From an uncultured Faecalibacterium sp. (GTDB lineage Bacteria; Bacillota; Clostridia; Oscillospirales; Ruminococcaceae), in assembly GCA_934501115.1 (NCBI GenBank), contig CAKSTO010000025.1:1-35245 (forward strand): a stretch of 35,245 nucleotides of DNA, written 5' to 3'. Under the pieces are notes generated by a model that did not search any database, was not told the origin of the DNA, and worked only from the letters and a program-made list of their open reading frames with translations. Numbering within the stretch: the first letter of the stretch is position 1; each line of letters starts with the position of its first letter. Positions 22,276 through 30,431 of the stretch are shown here, one piece after another. The translations under genes and the position numbers were made by a program.

Positions 22276-23205
22276 TTACTCCTTTTCCATGGTCTGTCGG
22301 AAATAGTACACAGCGCCCACCATACCGGCGTCGTTGCGCAGCTGAGCGGCACGCACTTCCAGCCCCTCTGCAAAGGCGGGCATGACCGATGCTTTCACCT
22401 TTGCGGCAATGGGGTCGATCAGCAGTTTCTGCTGCGCGCTCACGCCGCCGCCGATCAAGATCAGCTGCGGGTTGAAGATGTGCACCATGCCGGCAAGCCC
22501 CTGTGCGATCTCGTCCGTCCATGCATCCAGCAGGGCAAGAACTGTTTCGTTGCCTGCTTCTGCAGCGGCAAAGATGGCGCGGCCGTCCTTCCATGCCGGG
22601 TCTTTTTCCTGTGCGGCGCGCACCAGCGCGGTGGTGGCGGCGTAGCGCTCCCAGCAGCCCTTTGCGCCGCAGGTGCAGTCCACACCGTCCAGCGCGTGGG
22701 TGCGGTAGTGACCCAGCTCGCCGCCAAGGCCCCGCGCGCCCTCCAGCAGACGGCCTCCGGTCAGGATGCCGCCGCCCACGCCGGTACCCAGCGTCACACC
22801 GATGACGTCCGTATAGCCCTGTGCCCCGCCGACCCACACTTCACCCAGCGTCATGCAGTTGGCGTCGTTGGCCACTGTAACGGGCAGGCCGAAGTCCTCT
22901 TCCAGCGCGGCTCTGATAGGGCTGCCGATGTAGTTGGGAAAGTTGCCGCAGGTACCGGCCACGATGCCCTTGCGGCTGTCGATCTGACCGGTGGCCGAAA
23001 CACCGATGCCCGCAAGGTTTTCCACCGGGATGGAGTTCGCGGTCAAAAACTTTTTTGCGGCTTTCCGAACGGTGGTGAGAACAGGCGTCTGGTAGCCGTC
23101 AAAGCTGACGCTTTCTTCGCCCTTGAGCAGCACCCTTCCGGTCTCATCCACGATGCCCAGCTTGACGGCAGTGCCGCCGATATCAATGCCAAAATACTGT
23201 TTCAT
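22276..23205 (-). CDS. nanK: N-acetylmannosamine kinase (ROK family)
   Basis: Phosphorylates ManNAc to ManNAc-6-phosphate with ATP, the step after NanA. The 309-residue protein has the ROK N-terminal FGIDIGGTAVKLGIVD phosphate loop, a central VANDANC with the catalytic Asp, TLGTGVGGG, and the zinc-binding segment GGELGHYRTHALDGVDCTCGAKGCWERYA (His and three Cys). The ATG at 23205 is eight bases after GGAG. The specific function rests on its place between nanE and the esterase; by sequence alone a general ROK sugar kinase is possible. Confidence 0.85.
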   Translation of the reverse strand: MKQYFGIDIGGTAVKLGIVDETGRVLLKGEESVSFDGYQTPVLTTVRKAAKKFLTANSIPVENLAGIGVSATGQIDSRKGIVAGTCGNFPNYIGSPIRAALEEDFGLPVTVANDANCMTLGEVWVGGAQGYTDVIGVTLGTGVGGGILTGGRLLEGARGLGGELGHYRTHALDGVDCTCGAKGCWERYAATTALVRAAQEKDPAWKDGRAIFAAAEAGNETVLALLDAWTDEIAQGLAGMVHIFNPQLILIGGGVSAQQKLLIDPIAAKVKASVMPAFAEGLEVRAAQLRNDAGMVGAVYYFRQTMEKE

Positions 23206-23220
23206 CCGGCACACTCCATT

Positions 23221-23925
23221 TTACTTTTTCGCAGCGTTGATGGCACCGGTAAAGCGCGCCGTGATCTCGGCCGGGCGGGTGATGGCACCGCCCACCACCA
23301 GTGCAAATGCACCGGCTTCCAGCGCCTTGACCGCCTGTTCCGGGGAGTGGATGTGACCCTCGGCGATGACCTTTGCCGGGCACTCTGCGGCCAGCTTATG
23401 CACAAAATCAAAGTCGATATCGTCAATGCCCTTTGTTTCCGGGGTGTAGCCGCGCATGGTGGTGCCCACAAAGTCGGCACCGGCTTCGGCGCAGGCCATG
23501 GCGTTCTCAAAGTTGTCGCAGTCGGCCATCACCAGCTGGTCGGGGTACTTTGCCTTGATGGCGCGGATGAACTGGGCGGAGGTGGAGCCGTCCGGGCGCA
23601 GGGCACCGGTGCCCTGCACGGCAAGGATGTCCACCCCGCAGGCCACCAGCTCGTCCACTTCCTTCATGGTGACGGTGATGTACATGGGCGTGCCGGGGTA
23701 GTCCTTTTTGATGATGCCGATGACCGGCAGATCCACCACCTGCTTGATCTGGGTGATGTCCCGCACGGTGTTGGCGCGGATGCCCACAGCGCCGCTCATG
23801 GCGGCGGCTTTTGCCATCAGCGGCATCACGCCGCCCTCTTTCGTGTACAGGGGCTCGGTCTCCAGTGCCTGACAGGAGACGATCAGACCGCCCTTGATCT
23901 GAGCAAACAGCTTTTCCTTATCCAT
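23221..23925 (-). CDS. nanE: N-acetylmannosamine-6-phosphate 2-epimerase
   Basis: Converts ManNAc-6-phosphate to GlcNAc-6-phosphate, which then enters amino-sugar metabolism (nagA and nagB are not in the window). The 234-residue TIM barrel begins with GGLIVSCQALETEPLY and has AKAAAMSGAVGIRANTVRDI, LPVIGIIKKDYP with the catalytic Lys, YITVTMKEVDEL and FVGTTMRGYTPET. All match NanE closely. It lies 15 bases before nanK and three bases after the YhcH stop. Confidence 0.93.
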   Translation of the reverse strand: MDKEKLFAQIKGGLIVSCQALETEPLYTKEGGVMPLMAKAAAMSGAVGIRANTVRDITQIKQVVDLPVIGIIKKDYPGTPMYITVTMKEVDELVACGVDILAVQGTGALRPDGSTSAQFIRAIKAKYPDQLVMADCDNFENAMACAEAGADFVGTTMRGYTPETKGIDDIDFDFVHKLAAECPAKVIAEGHIHSPEQAVKALEAGAFALVVGGAITRPAEITARFTGAINAAKK

Positions 23926-23928
23926 CGT

Positions 23929-24378
23929 TCAATCCTCCATCCGAATCTTTACAACAGCCTTGCGCACGCTCACACAGCCGTGCTGAGCAAGGCCGGGTTT
24001 GTGCAGCTCAGTGGGAAAGAACAGCACAAAGCGTCCCTCGCCCAATGTGCCGGTCACGACACTGGCGCTGTCCTGAAAACCGCAGTCGCCGGTAAACTCA
24101 CCGATCTCCCTGCCGGCTTTGCTGGTGTAGCCCCAGCCCTCGCCGCCGGTGATGTCGATCTGCAGGTCGGCATAGGTTTTGTGATATTCCGGGTGGTAGC
24201 CATCGTCCGAATGGAGCGTGGCGTCCATCATATTGATGAACACATTGTCGCCGTCCACCTCGGTGCGGCCGTCCGGAAGAGTAGAAATGTCGTGGGTCTG
24301 CAGGTAATCAATGGCGGTGTCGAGATTTGCATTCAACCCGCGGTATCGCCCAAGATGCTCCAGAGAATCACAGATCAT
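23929..24378 (-). CDS. YhcH/YjgK/YiaL family protein (NanQ-like anomerase)
   Basis: A 149-residue cupin of the YhcH family. E. coli YhcH/NanQ speeds conversion of alpha to beta sialic acid anomers so that NanA and the transporter work faster. Visible features are the TEVDGDNVFINMMD segment, HKTYADLQIDITGGEGWG (a His and Asp of the metal site) and FFPTELHKPGLAQ (metal His), ending VRKAVVKIRM. It starts at ATG 24378 after AGGAGGAA. It lies between nanA, separated by a hairpin at 24398-24446, and nanE. Confidence 0.87.
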   Translation of the reverse strand: MICDSLEHLGRYRGLNANLDTAIDYLQTHDISTLPDGRTEVDGDNVFINMMDATLHSDDGYHPEYHKTYADLQIDITGGEGWGYTSKAGREIGEFTGDCGFQDSASVVTGTLGEGRFVLFFPTELHKPGLAQHGCVSVRKAVVKIRMED

Positions 24379-24397
24379 GCGGAGTTCCTCCTATCAA

Positions 24398-24446
24398 AAG
24401 AAGCGCCCGCCTCCCCTCTGAAAAGAGACGGAGAGGGGCGCTTTTT
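24398..24446 (-). terminator. Intra-operon hairpin after nanA (attenuator)
   Basis: On the minus strand a GC-rich stem (AAGCGCC/GGCGCTT outside, CTC/GAG-type pairs inside) is followed by CTTCTTTTG and then the YhcH ribosome binding site. It probably lets only part of the transcription pass to the downstream genes. Confidence 0.6.
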
Positions 24447-24454
24447 CGTTGAAA

Positions 24455-25384
24455 TTACAGTCTGGAAACGGCTGCTTCGATCATGGCCTGTGCTTCGGCG
24501 ATCACAGACTCGTCCGCAGGGATCAGGCCGGGCATCGGCTCACGCACGCCGCCCAGCTCCAGACCGTACATCCGGCGCAGGATCTCCTTCTGCACGGCGT
24601 ACAGGTTGCCGTGGGCTTCGCACATCTTGTAGATGATGCGGTCGGCCTCGTACTGGATCTCCTGAGCCTGCTTGATCTCGCCCTTGTTGATGTGATCGTT
24701 CATGGCCAGATACAGCTCGGGCATGACGGCGTAGGTGCCGCCGATGCCGCCGTCTGCACCGATGACGCGGCCGGAAACGAACTGCTCATCGGGGCCGTTG
24801 AACACCACAAAGCCACCCTCGCCGCGGGCTGCGACGCCGGCATCCTTGAACATCTGGATGTCCTGGGTGGGCATGGAGCTGTTCTTGACGGCGATCACGT
24901 TGGGGTTCTTCAGCATTTCACCCAGCAGACTCATGGTCAGGCCGGTGCCTGCCAGCTGCGGGATGTTGTAGATGACGAACTCGGTGTTGGGAGCAGCAGC
25001 GGACATATCGTTCCAGTACTTTGCAATGGCGTACTCCGGCAGGTGGAAGTAGATGGGCGGGATGGAAGCAATGGCGTCCACACCCACACTCTCGGCATGG
25101 CGTGCAAGCTCCACACTGTCTGCAGTGTTGTTGCAGCCGACATGAGCAATAACGGTCAGCTTGCCTTTGGCTTCGCTCATCACGGCTTCCAGAACGGCCT
25201 TGCGCTCATCCACATGCTGGTAGATGCACTCGCCGGAGGAACCGCCCACGTACACGCCCTTGACGCCCTTGGCAATCAGATGGCGGGTGAGAGCCTTGAC
25301 GCCCTCGGTGGAGATGTTTCCATCTGCGTCGTAGCAGGCGTAAAAAGCAGGAATAACGCCCTGATATTTCTTGATATCTTTCAT
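24455..25384 (-). CDS. nanA: N-acetylneuraminate lyase
   Basis: Aldolase of the DHDPS/NAL family that splits N-acetylneuraminate into ManNAc and pyruvate. The 309-residue barrel carries the pyruvate-binding GGSSGECIYQ motif, the catalytic Tyr in VIYNIPQLAGTGL and the Schiff-base Lys in VIAVKNSSMPTQDI. The GGSSGE and neighbouring residues, and the operon, favour sialic-acid lyase over dihydrodipicolinate synthase. GAAGGGTTTG precedes the ATG. An AT-rich region just upstream (25385-25420) with TATAAT could hold a local promoter, but no good -35 is seen. Confidence 0.93.
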   Translation of the reverse strand: MKDIKKYQGVIPAFYACYDADGNISTEGVKALTRHLIAKGVKGVYVGGSSGECIYQHVDERKAVLEAVMSEAKGKLTVIAHVGCNNTADSVELARHAESVGVDAIASIPPIYFHLPEYAIAKYWNDMSAAAPNTEFVIYNIPQLAGTGLTMSLLGEMLKNPNVIAVKNSSMPTQDIQMFKDAGVAARGEGGFVVFNGPDEQFVSGRVIGADGGIGGTYAVMPELYLAMNDHINKGEIKQAQEIQYEADRIIYKMCEAHGNLYAVQKEILRRMYGLELGGVREPMPGLIPADESVIAEAQAMIEAAVSRL

Positions 25385-25420
25385 GTTTCAAACCCTTCTT
25401 TAATTATAATTGTAAGTTGT

Positions 25421-25548
25421 ATCAAGCTCGTACGCTTTCCAGTTCGGGCAGCGGCATCAGCGCCCTTTTGCGGTGCCCTGCATCCGCTTCGTGCCTTGGG
25501 CGGCACTCGCGTCTTGCAGACCGCTGCGCCAAAAATTTCTCCCTGTAC
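25421..25548. repeat. Tandem repeat unit 1 (128 bp)
   Basis: Begins ATCAAGCTCGTACGCTTTCC and ends AAAAATTTCTCCCTGTAC. It is almost identical to the following unit over its last 100 bases (TTGCGGTGCCCTGCATCCGC and onward). No credible gene is found in 25385-25700. Confidence 0.9.
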
Positions 25549-25676
25549 ATCAAGCTCATGCGCTTTCTGTTTCGGGCAGCGGCATCAGCGCCCTCTTGCG
25601 GTGCCCTGCATCCGCTTCGTGCCTTGGGCGGCACTCGCGTCTTGCAGACCGCTGCGCCAAAAATTTCTCCCTGTTT
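25549..25676. repeat. Tandem repeat unit 2 (128 bp)
   Basis: A head-to-tail copy of unit 1, beginning ATCAAGCTCATGCGCTTTCT. Differences cluster in the first 25 bases. The pair lies between the permease stop and the nanA start, in the middle of the operon. Confidence 0.9.
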
Positions 25677-25700
25677 CGGCCGCAGGCCGCGGTCGAAATT

Positions 25701-26672
25701 TTAGCCCTTAACAGCACCCATTGCGATGCCCTTGGTAAAGTACTTCTGGAAAATGAGGAAGATGATGATGATAGGCACAGCAGCCAGTGCGGCACCGGCC
25801 ATGATCAGACCGAAGTCGGTGCTGTTCTCAGCCTGCAGCTTTGCAATGCCCAGAGAGATGGTCAGGTTGCTGGTGCTGGACAGCATGATCAACTGCATGA
25901 AGTAGTCGTTCCAGCTGTTGATGAAGGTGAAGATGGCCAATGCACCAATGCCGGGCTTGACCATGGGAAGCACGATCTTGACGAAGGTGCGTGCTTCACT
26001 TGCGCCATCGATGCGGGCGGCCTCCAGCATCTCAGTGGGGATGCCTTCACTGAACTGTTTCATCAGGAACACGCCGAAGGGCCAGCCTACGATGGGGAAA
26101 ATGACGGCCCAGATGGTGTTGTAGAGGTTCAGGGAGCTCATCTCACGCAGCAGGGGGATCAGGATGACCTGTTTTGGCAGAGCCATTGCACACACGATGA
26201 GGGTGAACAGCAGCTTACGGCCGACGAAGCGCTTTTTTGCCAGCGCATAGCCTGCCATAGCGGCGGTGATGCAGGTGAGGATCATGGACATGACGGCCAT
26301 GAACACGGTGTTGATCATCCAGCGGATGGCAGCGGGAGCGGTGGGGCCTACCGAGAAGTAGAGGGGCTCGCCGTTGGCGCTGAACTTGGAGCCAAAGGGC
26401 ACAGCCAGCTGCCACAGCGGGGCGCTCTTGCCGGCAAACAGCTTCTGATAATTGGTCAGCACCCACTCATGCGGCCACCACTCCGGGGTGGTGGCGTTGA
26501 TGGCAGCACCGGTCTTGAAAGAACCTGTGATGATCCAGTACAGAGGGAAGGCGAACAGGATCGCCACGATGCTGATAAGAATGATGGTCAGGATCGCATA
26601 AGCACTCATTTTTTTGAGCTTGCTGGGGTGACGCTTCAACGGTTTTTGCTTTCCTGCAGCAGTTGCACTCAT
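25701..26672 (-). CDS. ABC sugar transporter permease, MalG type (sialic acid)
   Basis: Inner-membrane permease of a carbohydrate (CUT1) importer, 323 residues. After a basic cytosolic tail there are six predicted helices. The EAA loop that contacts the ATPase is EAARIDGASEARTFVKIVLPMVKPG (residues about 222-246), and the C-terminus ends YFTKGIAMGAVKG as in MalG-type proteins. A large extracytoplasmic insertion near residues 65-110 is notable. It lies 15 bases after the second permease. Substrate assignment comes from the operon. No ATPase gene is present; a shared MsmK-like ATPase elsewhere must be assumed. Confidence 0.88.
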   Translation of the reverse strand: MSATAAGKQKPLKRHPSKLKKMSAYAILTIILISIVAILFAFPLYWIITGSFKTGAAINATTPEWWPHEWVLTNYQKLFAGKSAPLWQLAVPFGSKFSANGEPLYFSVGPTAPAAIRWMINTVFMAVMSMILTCITAAMAGYALAKKRFVGRKLLFTLIVCAMALPKQVILIPLLREMSSLNLYNTIWAVIFPIVGWPFGVFLMKQFSEGIPTEMLEAARIDGASEARTFVKIVLPMVKPGIGALAIFTFINSWNDYFMQLIMLSSTSNLTISLGIAKLQAENSTDFGLIMAGAALAAVPIIIIFLIFQKYFTKGIAMGAVKG

Positions 26673-26687
26673 TGTCCGGCACCTCCT

Positions 26688-27641
26688 TTAATTATCCTGG
26701 TTGCCCAGCTTGAACTGGACAGCCGACAGAATGGCAATGATGACCGCCAGCACAACGCCCATGGCGTTGCCGTAGCCGTAGCGGTACAGCTTGAATGCGG
26801 TGTAGTAGATATAATACATGATGGTATCGGTGCTGTGGTTGGGGCCGCCGGAAGTCAGCAGCTGGATCAGCGCAAAGCACTGGAAGGAGTTGATGGTGGT
26901 GATGACCAGAATGTACAGGGTGGTGGGCATGATGGCGGGCCACTTGATCTTCCAGAAGCATTGGAAGTCGTTGGCACCGTCCACTTCGGCTGCTTCCACG
27001 ATGGACTGATCCACATTACCCAGAGCAGAAACGTACAGCACGATGGGCTGACCGACCGAGGTGGTGAGAAGAATCAGGATGATGCAGCCCAGAGCGAACC
27101 GCTCGTCGCCCAGCCAGTTGATGTTCTTGTCAATGAGGCCTAAGGTCTTGCCCAGATAGTTAAAGATGCCGTAGTAGTTGTTGTACATCCACTTCCACAC
27201 GACTGTGACGGCCACGGAGCCGGTGACAACGGGCAGGTAGAACACACAGCGGAACAGGCTCGTTGCCCACTCAGGCAGGTCGACGATCGCGGAAGAGACC
27301 CACAGCGAGAATGCGCAGGTCACGGGCACAGAGACCACCACGATGATGAAGGTGTTCTTCAGAGCGCCCAGAAAGATGGGATCAGAAAACAGCTCTTTGT
27401 AGTTTGCCAGCCCTACGAAGATATCTGCACGGTTCATGGTGGAGTCAAAGAAACTGGTCACCACGCAGAGAACCATGGGGTAAATGACGAAGCCCAGAAA
27501 GAAAATCAGGCTGGGCAGCAGGAAACAATAGGAAGCGAAGGTCTCGCGCCGAACCAGCGCGCTGCTGCGCTTGGGCTCTTTGATCGCCGTTTTTGCAGCC
27601 AAGAGGATCACCATTCCTTTCCATTCAACGGATTTTCTCAA
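26688..27641 (-). CDS. ABC sugar transporter permease, MalF type (sialic acid)
   Basis: Partner CUT1 permease, 317 residues, six predicted helices beginning with SYCFLLPSLIFFLGFVIYPM. The EAA loop is EAAEVDGANDFQCFWKIKWPAIMP, and QLLTSGGPNHSTDTIMYYIY is the usual MalF-type segment before the last helices. The TTG at 27641 was chosen because GGGAGGGG lies eight bases upstream; ATG 27614 is possible but its purine-rich site abuts it. It follows the binding-protein gene across a hairpin, so the binding protein is probably made in excess. Confidence 0.86.
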   Translation of the reverse strand: MRKSVEWKGMVILLAAKTAIKEPKRSSALVRRETFASYCFLLPSLIFFLGFVIYPMVLCVVTSFFDSTMNRADIFVGLANYKELFSDPIFLGALKNTFIIVVVSVPVTCAFSLWVSSAIVDLPEWATSLFRCVFYLPVVTGSVAVTVVWKWMYNNYYGIFNYLGKTLGLIDKNINWLGDERFALGCIILILLTTSVGQPIVLYVSALGNVDQSIVEAAEVDGANDFQCFWKIKWPAIMPTTLYILVITTINSFQCFALIQLLTSGGPNHSTDTIMYYIYYTAFKLYRYGYGNAMGVVLAVIIAILSAVQFKLGNQDN

Positions 27642-27647
27642 AATAAG

Positions 27648-27681
27648 GCCCCTCCCTCGTCGGGATCTTCGAGGAAGGGGC
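27648..27681 (-). terminator. Hairpin between binding protein and permease genes
   Basis: A 12-pair stem, GCCCCTCCCTCG with CGAGGAAGGGGC and one mismatch, is followed on the minus strand by TTATTTTG. It is a partial terminator or message-stabilising hairpin, common after binding-protein genes. Confidence 0.65.
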
Positions 27682-27722
27682 GAAGAATCAATTATTTTTT
27701 GCCCCCGGCGGAGCGGATCGCA

Positions 27723-29066
27723 TTATGCCTGTGCGGCTGCGTTGGCGTTGTCGACAAAGGTCTTGACGGAGGTTGCAACGTCCTCACCGGTGCCGACGCG
27801 CTGCAGCATATTCCACCACTCGGTACGAGCAGTTGCCCAGCCCGGAGTGATCTGGTAGTAGTCGCCCAGATAATTCATGAACTTGCTGTACTCGCTCATG
27901 ATCTCGTTGCCTGCGTAGATGTCGCCTACGCTGGAACGAACCGGGAAGTAGGTGGAGGCAAGAACACTGTCTGCGACCTGATCGGGGTCAGCAGCGATGA
28001 AGTCGATGAAGGTCTTGGCAGCCTCAATCTTGGCTTCGTCGCCGTTGTTGAAGATGCCGAAGCCCCAGATGCCGCCGCACAGCTTCGGGTCGCCGCTTTC
28101 GGTGGGGAATGCCATGGGCATGATCTCGTCGCCGCTGTTGGTCAGGCCGGCATCGTTGTTGTCGCTGTTCAGCTGCTGTGCGATGTTCCAGCAGAAAGCC
28201 ATCTGCAGGGTGCCGTTGCGGAACAGGGTGATCTCGTCGCCGCCGGCGATGGAAGCATCAAAGTTGATGCCGTCTGCATCGTACAGAGCCTGAATAGCCT
28301 TGATATTCTCGGGGGAGTCGGCGGTGTACTTGGTGTGAGCTGCGTCGGTAAAGGTGCCGCCGTACATGTTGTTGATGATGGCGCGGGTGCCCTGATCGCC
28401 GCCCTGACCTGCGCAGTACACAGCAGCAACGTTCTCATAGCCGCCCTTGTACAGTGCGTCAACCGTCTTCAGGAAGCCGTCGGTGCTCCAGGTGTGCTTG
28501 TCGGTATCGATGTACTGGTCAGCGCCCACTTCCTTGACCTTGGTCATGTTGACGGCCATGCAGTGTGCGGTCATGCACAGGGGATACTCATAGTAGTCGC
28601 CGGCGTCGTTTTTGCAGGCGGACTCAACGGACTCGTAGATGTCCTTCTTGGCGTCGTCGGTCCACAGATCATTCAGCGGAGCCATGACACCCTTTGCGCC
28701 CCAGTTTGCGACCAGACGCTCGGGGCCTTCCATGACCAGATCGGGTGCGCTGCCGCCCTCGATCGCGGTGTTGACCTGATCGTCGCCGTTGGTGTAGTCC
28801 AGATACTCGACAGTGACCTTGATATCAGGGTACTTTGCATTGAACGCAGAAACGATGCCCTGAACAGTGTCGTCATTGCCCCAGCCGCCGATAGGGTATG
28901 TCCACAGCTTGATGCTGGTGGAGGTGCCGGCCGCAGCAGAGCTTGCAGGGGCGGAAGCTGCGGTAGAGGTAGAAGCGGAAGAGCCGCCGCAGGCAGCCAG
29001 AGCACCTGCTGCACCCAGAACGCCAGCGGCCTTCAGGAACGAACGGCGGGAAATGCAGTTTTTCAT
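27723..29066 (-). CDS. ABC sugar-binding lipoprotein with Tat-type signal (sialic acid)
   Basis: Extracellular binding protein (family 1 solute-binding fold), 447 residues. The signal contains a twin-arginine motif SRRSFLK (residues 6-12), a hydrophobic core and lipobox LAAC with Cys26, so the protein is probably exported folded by Tat and lipid-anchored. A Ser/Ala/Thr-rich linker (27-50) precedes the domain starting IKLWTYPIGGWGNDDTVQG. Typical family stretches are FNAKYPDIKVTVEYLDY and APDLVMEGPERLV. First gene of the operon; its promoter is at 29141-29169. Specificity for sialic acid is inferred from the nan genes downstream. Confidence 0.88.
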   Translation of the reverse strand: MKNCISRRSFLKAAGVLGAAGALAACGGSSASTSTAASAPASSAAAGTSTSIKLWTYPIGGWGNDDTVQGIVSAFNAKYPDIKVTVEYLDYTNGDDQVNTAIEGGSAPDLVMEGPERLVANWGAKGVMAPLNDLWTDDAKKDIYESVESACKNDAGDYYEYPLCMTAHCMAVNMTKVKEVGADQYIDTDKHTWSTDGFLKTVDALYKGGYENVAAVYCAGQGGDQGTRAIINNMYGGTFTDAAHTKYTADSPENIKAIQALYDADGINFDASIAGGDEITLFRNGTLQMAFCWNIAQQLNSDNNDAGLTNSGDEIMPMAFPTESGDPKLCGGIWGFGIFNNGDEAKIEAAKTFIDFIAADPDQVADSVLASTYFPVRSSVGDIYAGNEIMSEYSKFMNYLGDYYQITPGWATARTEWWNMLQRVGTGEDVATSVKTFVDNANAAAQA

Positions 29067-29140
29067 AATGGTTTCTCCTTCGTATTCAATGCTTCACATT
29101 GTGGCGGCCTGCCGTGCCAGCAGCCGCTCTTGATGGTTTC

Positions 29141-29169
29141 ATTATAGAAAAATATTTTCATTTTGTCCA
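29141..29169 (-). promoter_or_regulatory. Promoter of the sialic-acid operon with operator in the spacer
   Basis: On the minus strand TGGACA and a perfect TATAAT are 17 bases apart. The spacer itself is a near-palindrome TGAAAATATTTTTC (29147-29160), so a bound repressor would cover the polymerase site. The divergent RpiR-type gene is the likely source of the repressor. Confidence 0.75.
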
Positions 29170-29193
29170 TTCGTGATTTTCATAAATTTTCAT
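29154..29193 (-). repeat. Three phased ATGAAAAT half-sites
   Basis: On the minus strand ATGAAAAT occurs three times. The plus-strand starts of its complement are 29154, 29176 and 29186, that is 22 and 10 bases apart, roughly two and one helical turns. They extend upstream from the promoter spacer. Confidence 0.6.
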
Positions 29194-29307
29194 GTCGCCA
29201 CTATACATTGTGCACAAAAATGTGGGATATGTGTTGAAATGCAAAGAAAATCTCTCTTCACTTGAGTGAATTTATTCCAAAATGGTACAAACCTATCGAA
29301 GCCGTAG

Positions 29308-29354
29308 TGAAAAAATATTTCTGGGCAGAATTACAAAAATGAAAGACATTTTCA
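29308..29354. promoter_or_regulatory. Two further candidate RpiR operators
   Basis: GAAA-N5-TTTC (29309-29321) and a cleaner TGAAA-GACAT-TTTCA (29340-29354) lie in the divergent intergenic region between the binding-protein gene and the regulator. They share the TGAAA element of the promoter site. Confidence 0.45.
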
Positions 29355-29429
29355 CAAAATGGTCTGATTTTCTTCAAAAACTGTGTGCTCTGCACAGAAG
29401 AATTGCACAAAATGTGGTCAATGCGTCTC

Positions 29430-29458
29430 TTGAACCACGGCGTCGATTCTTTTATACT
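29430..29458 (+). promoter_or_regulatory. Promoter of the RpiR-type regulator
   Basis: TTGAAC and TATACT are 17 bases apart, 68 bases before the regulator start. The full divergent gap 29067-29525 is AT-rich and otherwise non-coding. Confidence 0.6.
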
Positions 29459-29525
29459 TTTATATGGAAGGTGCAACGAATCGAACGGCGGCCTTTCGGG
29501 ACTGCCGGGTCAGGAGTAAGGGAAA

Positions 29526-30371
29526 ATGACGACAAATTTTTGGGAGCTGCTGCAGCAGCATCAGAGCGACCTGACAAAATCGGGGCGCACTGTGGCGGAT
29601 TATCTTCTGCAGCATCCGACGGAGGCGCAATATCTGTCCATCTCGTCTCTTGCGCGGGAGTGTCAGGTGGCAGAGGCAACGGTGTTCCGATTCTGCCGGG
29701 CGCTGGGCTTTGAAGGCTATCATGAGATGCGCATTGCGCTGGCACAGGCCAACGCGACCGGCGCACTGGTCAATCAGCGGGAGCCTGATCCGGATGCTGA
29801 TACGGCCACCTTGTGCGAACACGCCAGTGCGCTGTTTATGACCGCCATCAACGGTACGCAGAACGCACTTTCTCCGGAGGCCGTGGATGAGGCAGTGGCG
29901 CTGCTGCATCAGGCGCGGCAGGTGTTTTGTCTGGGGCAGGGCGGCAGTATGCTGATCGCAAACGATATCTGCGCCCGTTTTGCAGGCATTACCACCAAGT
30001 TCCGCACGGCGGGCGACAGCCACCTGCAGCTGATCACAGCCAGCCTGATGACCGAAGAGGATGTGGTGCTGTTCGTGTCCTATTCCGGAGCTACCCGGGA
30101 TATGCTGGAGACCCTGCGTGCGGCCAAGGCGGCGGGAGCAAAGGTCATTCTTCTGACGCACTATGAGGATTCTCCCGGCGCAAAGCTGGCAGACGTGGTT
30201 CTGCGGTGCGGCGCACAGGAAAGCCCGCTGGACTCCGGCAGCATCCCCATCAAGGTAGCGGTGCTGTATGTGGCCGAGGTGCTGGTGCTGCGCTATATGC
30301 TGGATGACCCGGCCAACGCCAACGCAGCGCAGGATCGCACCAGCGAAGCGCTGACCGTGAAGATGCTGTGA
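29526..30371 (+). CDS. MurR/RpiR-family transcriptional regulator, probable sialic-acid regulator
   Basis: A 281-residue DNA-binding sensor. Residues 1-75 form the HTH_6 domain (SGRTVADYLLQHPTEAQYLSISSLARECQVAEATVFRFCRALGF). Residues about 120-260 form a SIS phosphosugar-binding domain (VFCLGQGGSMLIANDICARFAG, VVLFVSYSGATRDMLETLRAAK). Regulators of this family control sialic-acid and amino-sugar operons and respond to a phosphosugar such as ManNAc-6P or GlcNAc-6P. It is divergent from the operon, with repeat-bearing promoter DNA between. AGGAG lies ten bases before the ATG. Confidence 0.88.
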   Translation: MTTNFWELLQQHQSDLTKSGRTVADYLLQHPTEAQYLSISSLARECQVAEATVFRFCRALGFEGYHEMRIALAQANATGALVNQREPDPDADTATLCEHASALFMTAINGTQNALSPEAVDEAVALLHQARQVFCLGQGGSMLIANDICARFAGITTKFRTAGDSHLQLITASLMTEEDVVLFVSYSGATRDMLETLRAAKAAGAKVILLTHYEDSPGAKLADVVLRCGAQESPLDSGSIPIKVAVLYVAEVLVLRYMLDDPANANAAQDRTSEALTVKML

Positions 30372-30392
30372 GGCCGAGCAGGGCATAAATGA

Positions 30393-30430
30393 AAAAACAG
30401 CCTGAGATCGTATGATCTCAGGCTGTTTTT
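30393..30430. terminator. Bidirectional terminator after the regulator
   Basis: AAAAACAGCCTGAGATC pairs perfectly with GATCTCAGGCTGTTTTT around a GTAT loop. It serves the regulator gene on the plus strand and would also follow a minus-strand tRNA-Leu at this place. Confidence 0.85.
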
Positions 30431-30431
30431 A

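Noticed and set aside
21610..24636. A 1008-codon open frame on the plus strand
   Set aside because: It is antisense to the nan genes and esterase, His/Gly-rich and low in plausible domains. The minus-strand frames match known families and have ribosome binding sites.
25421..25676. CRISPR array
   Set aside because: Only two adjacent long units with no spacers; no cas genes in the window.
25473..27143. A 556-codon plus-strand frame crossing the tandem repeat
   Set aside because: Antisense to both permease genes; His/Asp/Gly-rich without domain features.
26688..27641. A missing ABC ATPase hidden in the sialic-acid cluster
   Set aside because: No Walker A or ABC signature is encoded between 21631 and 30371 on either strand in a plausible gene.
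27699..29147. A 482-codon plus-strand frame
   Set aside because: Antisense to the Tat-type binding lipoprotein; no start site or domain support.
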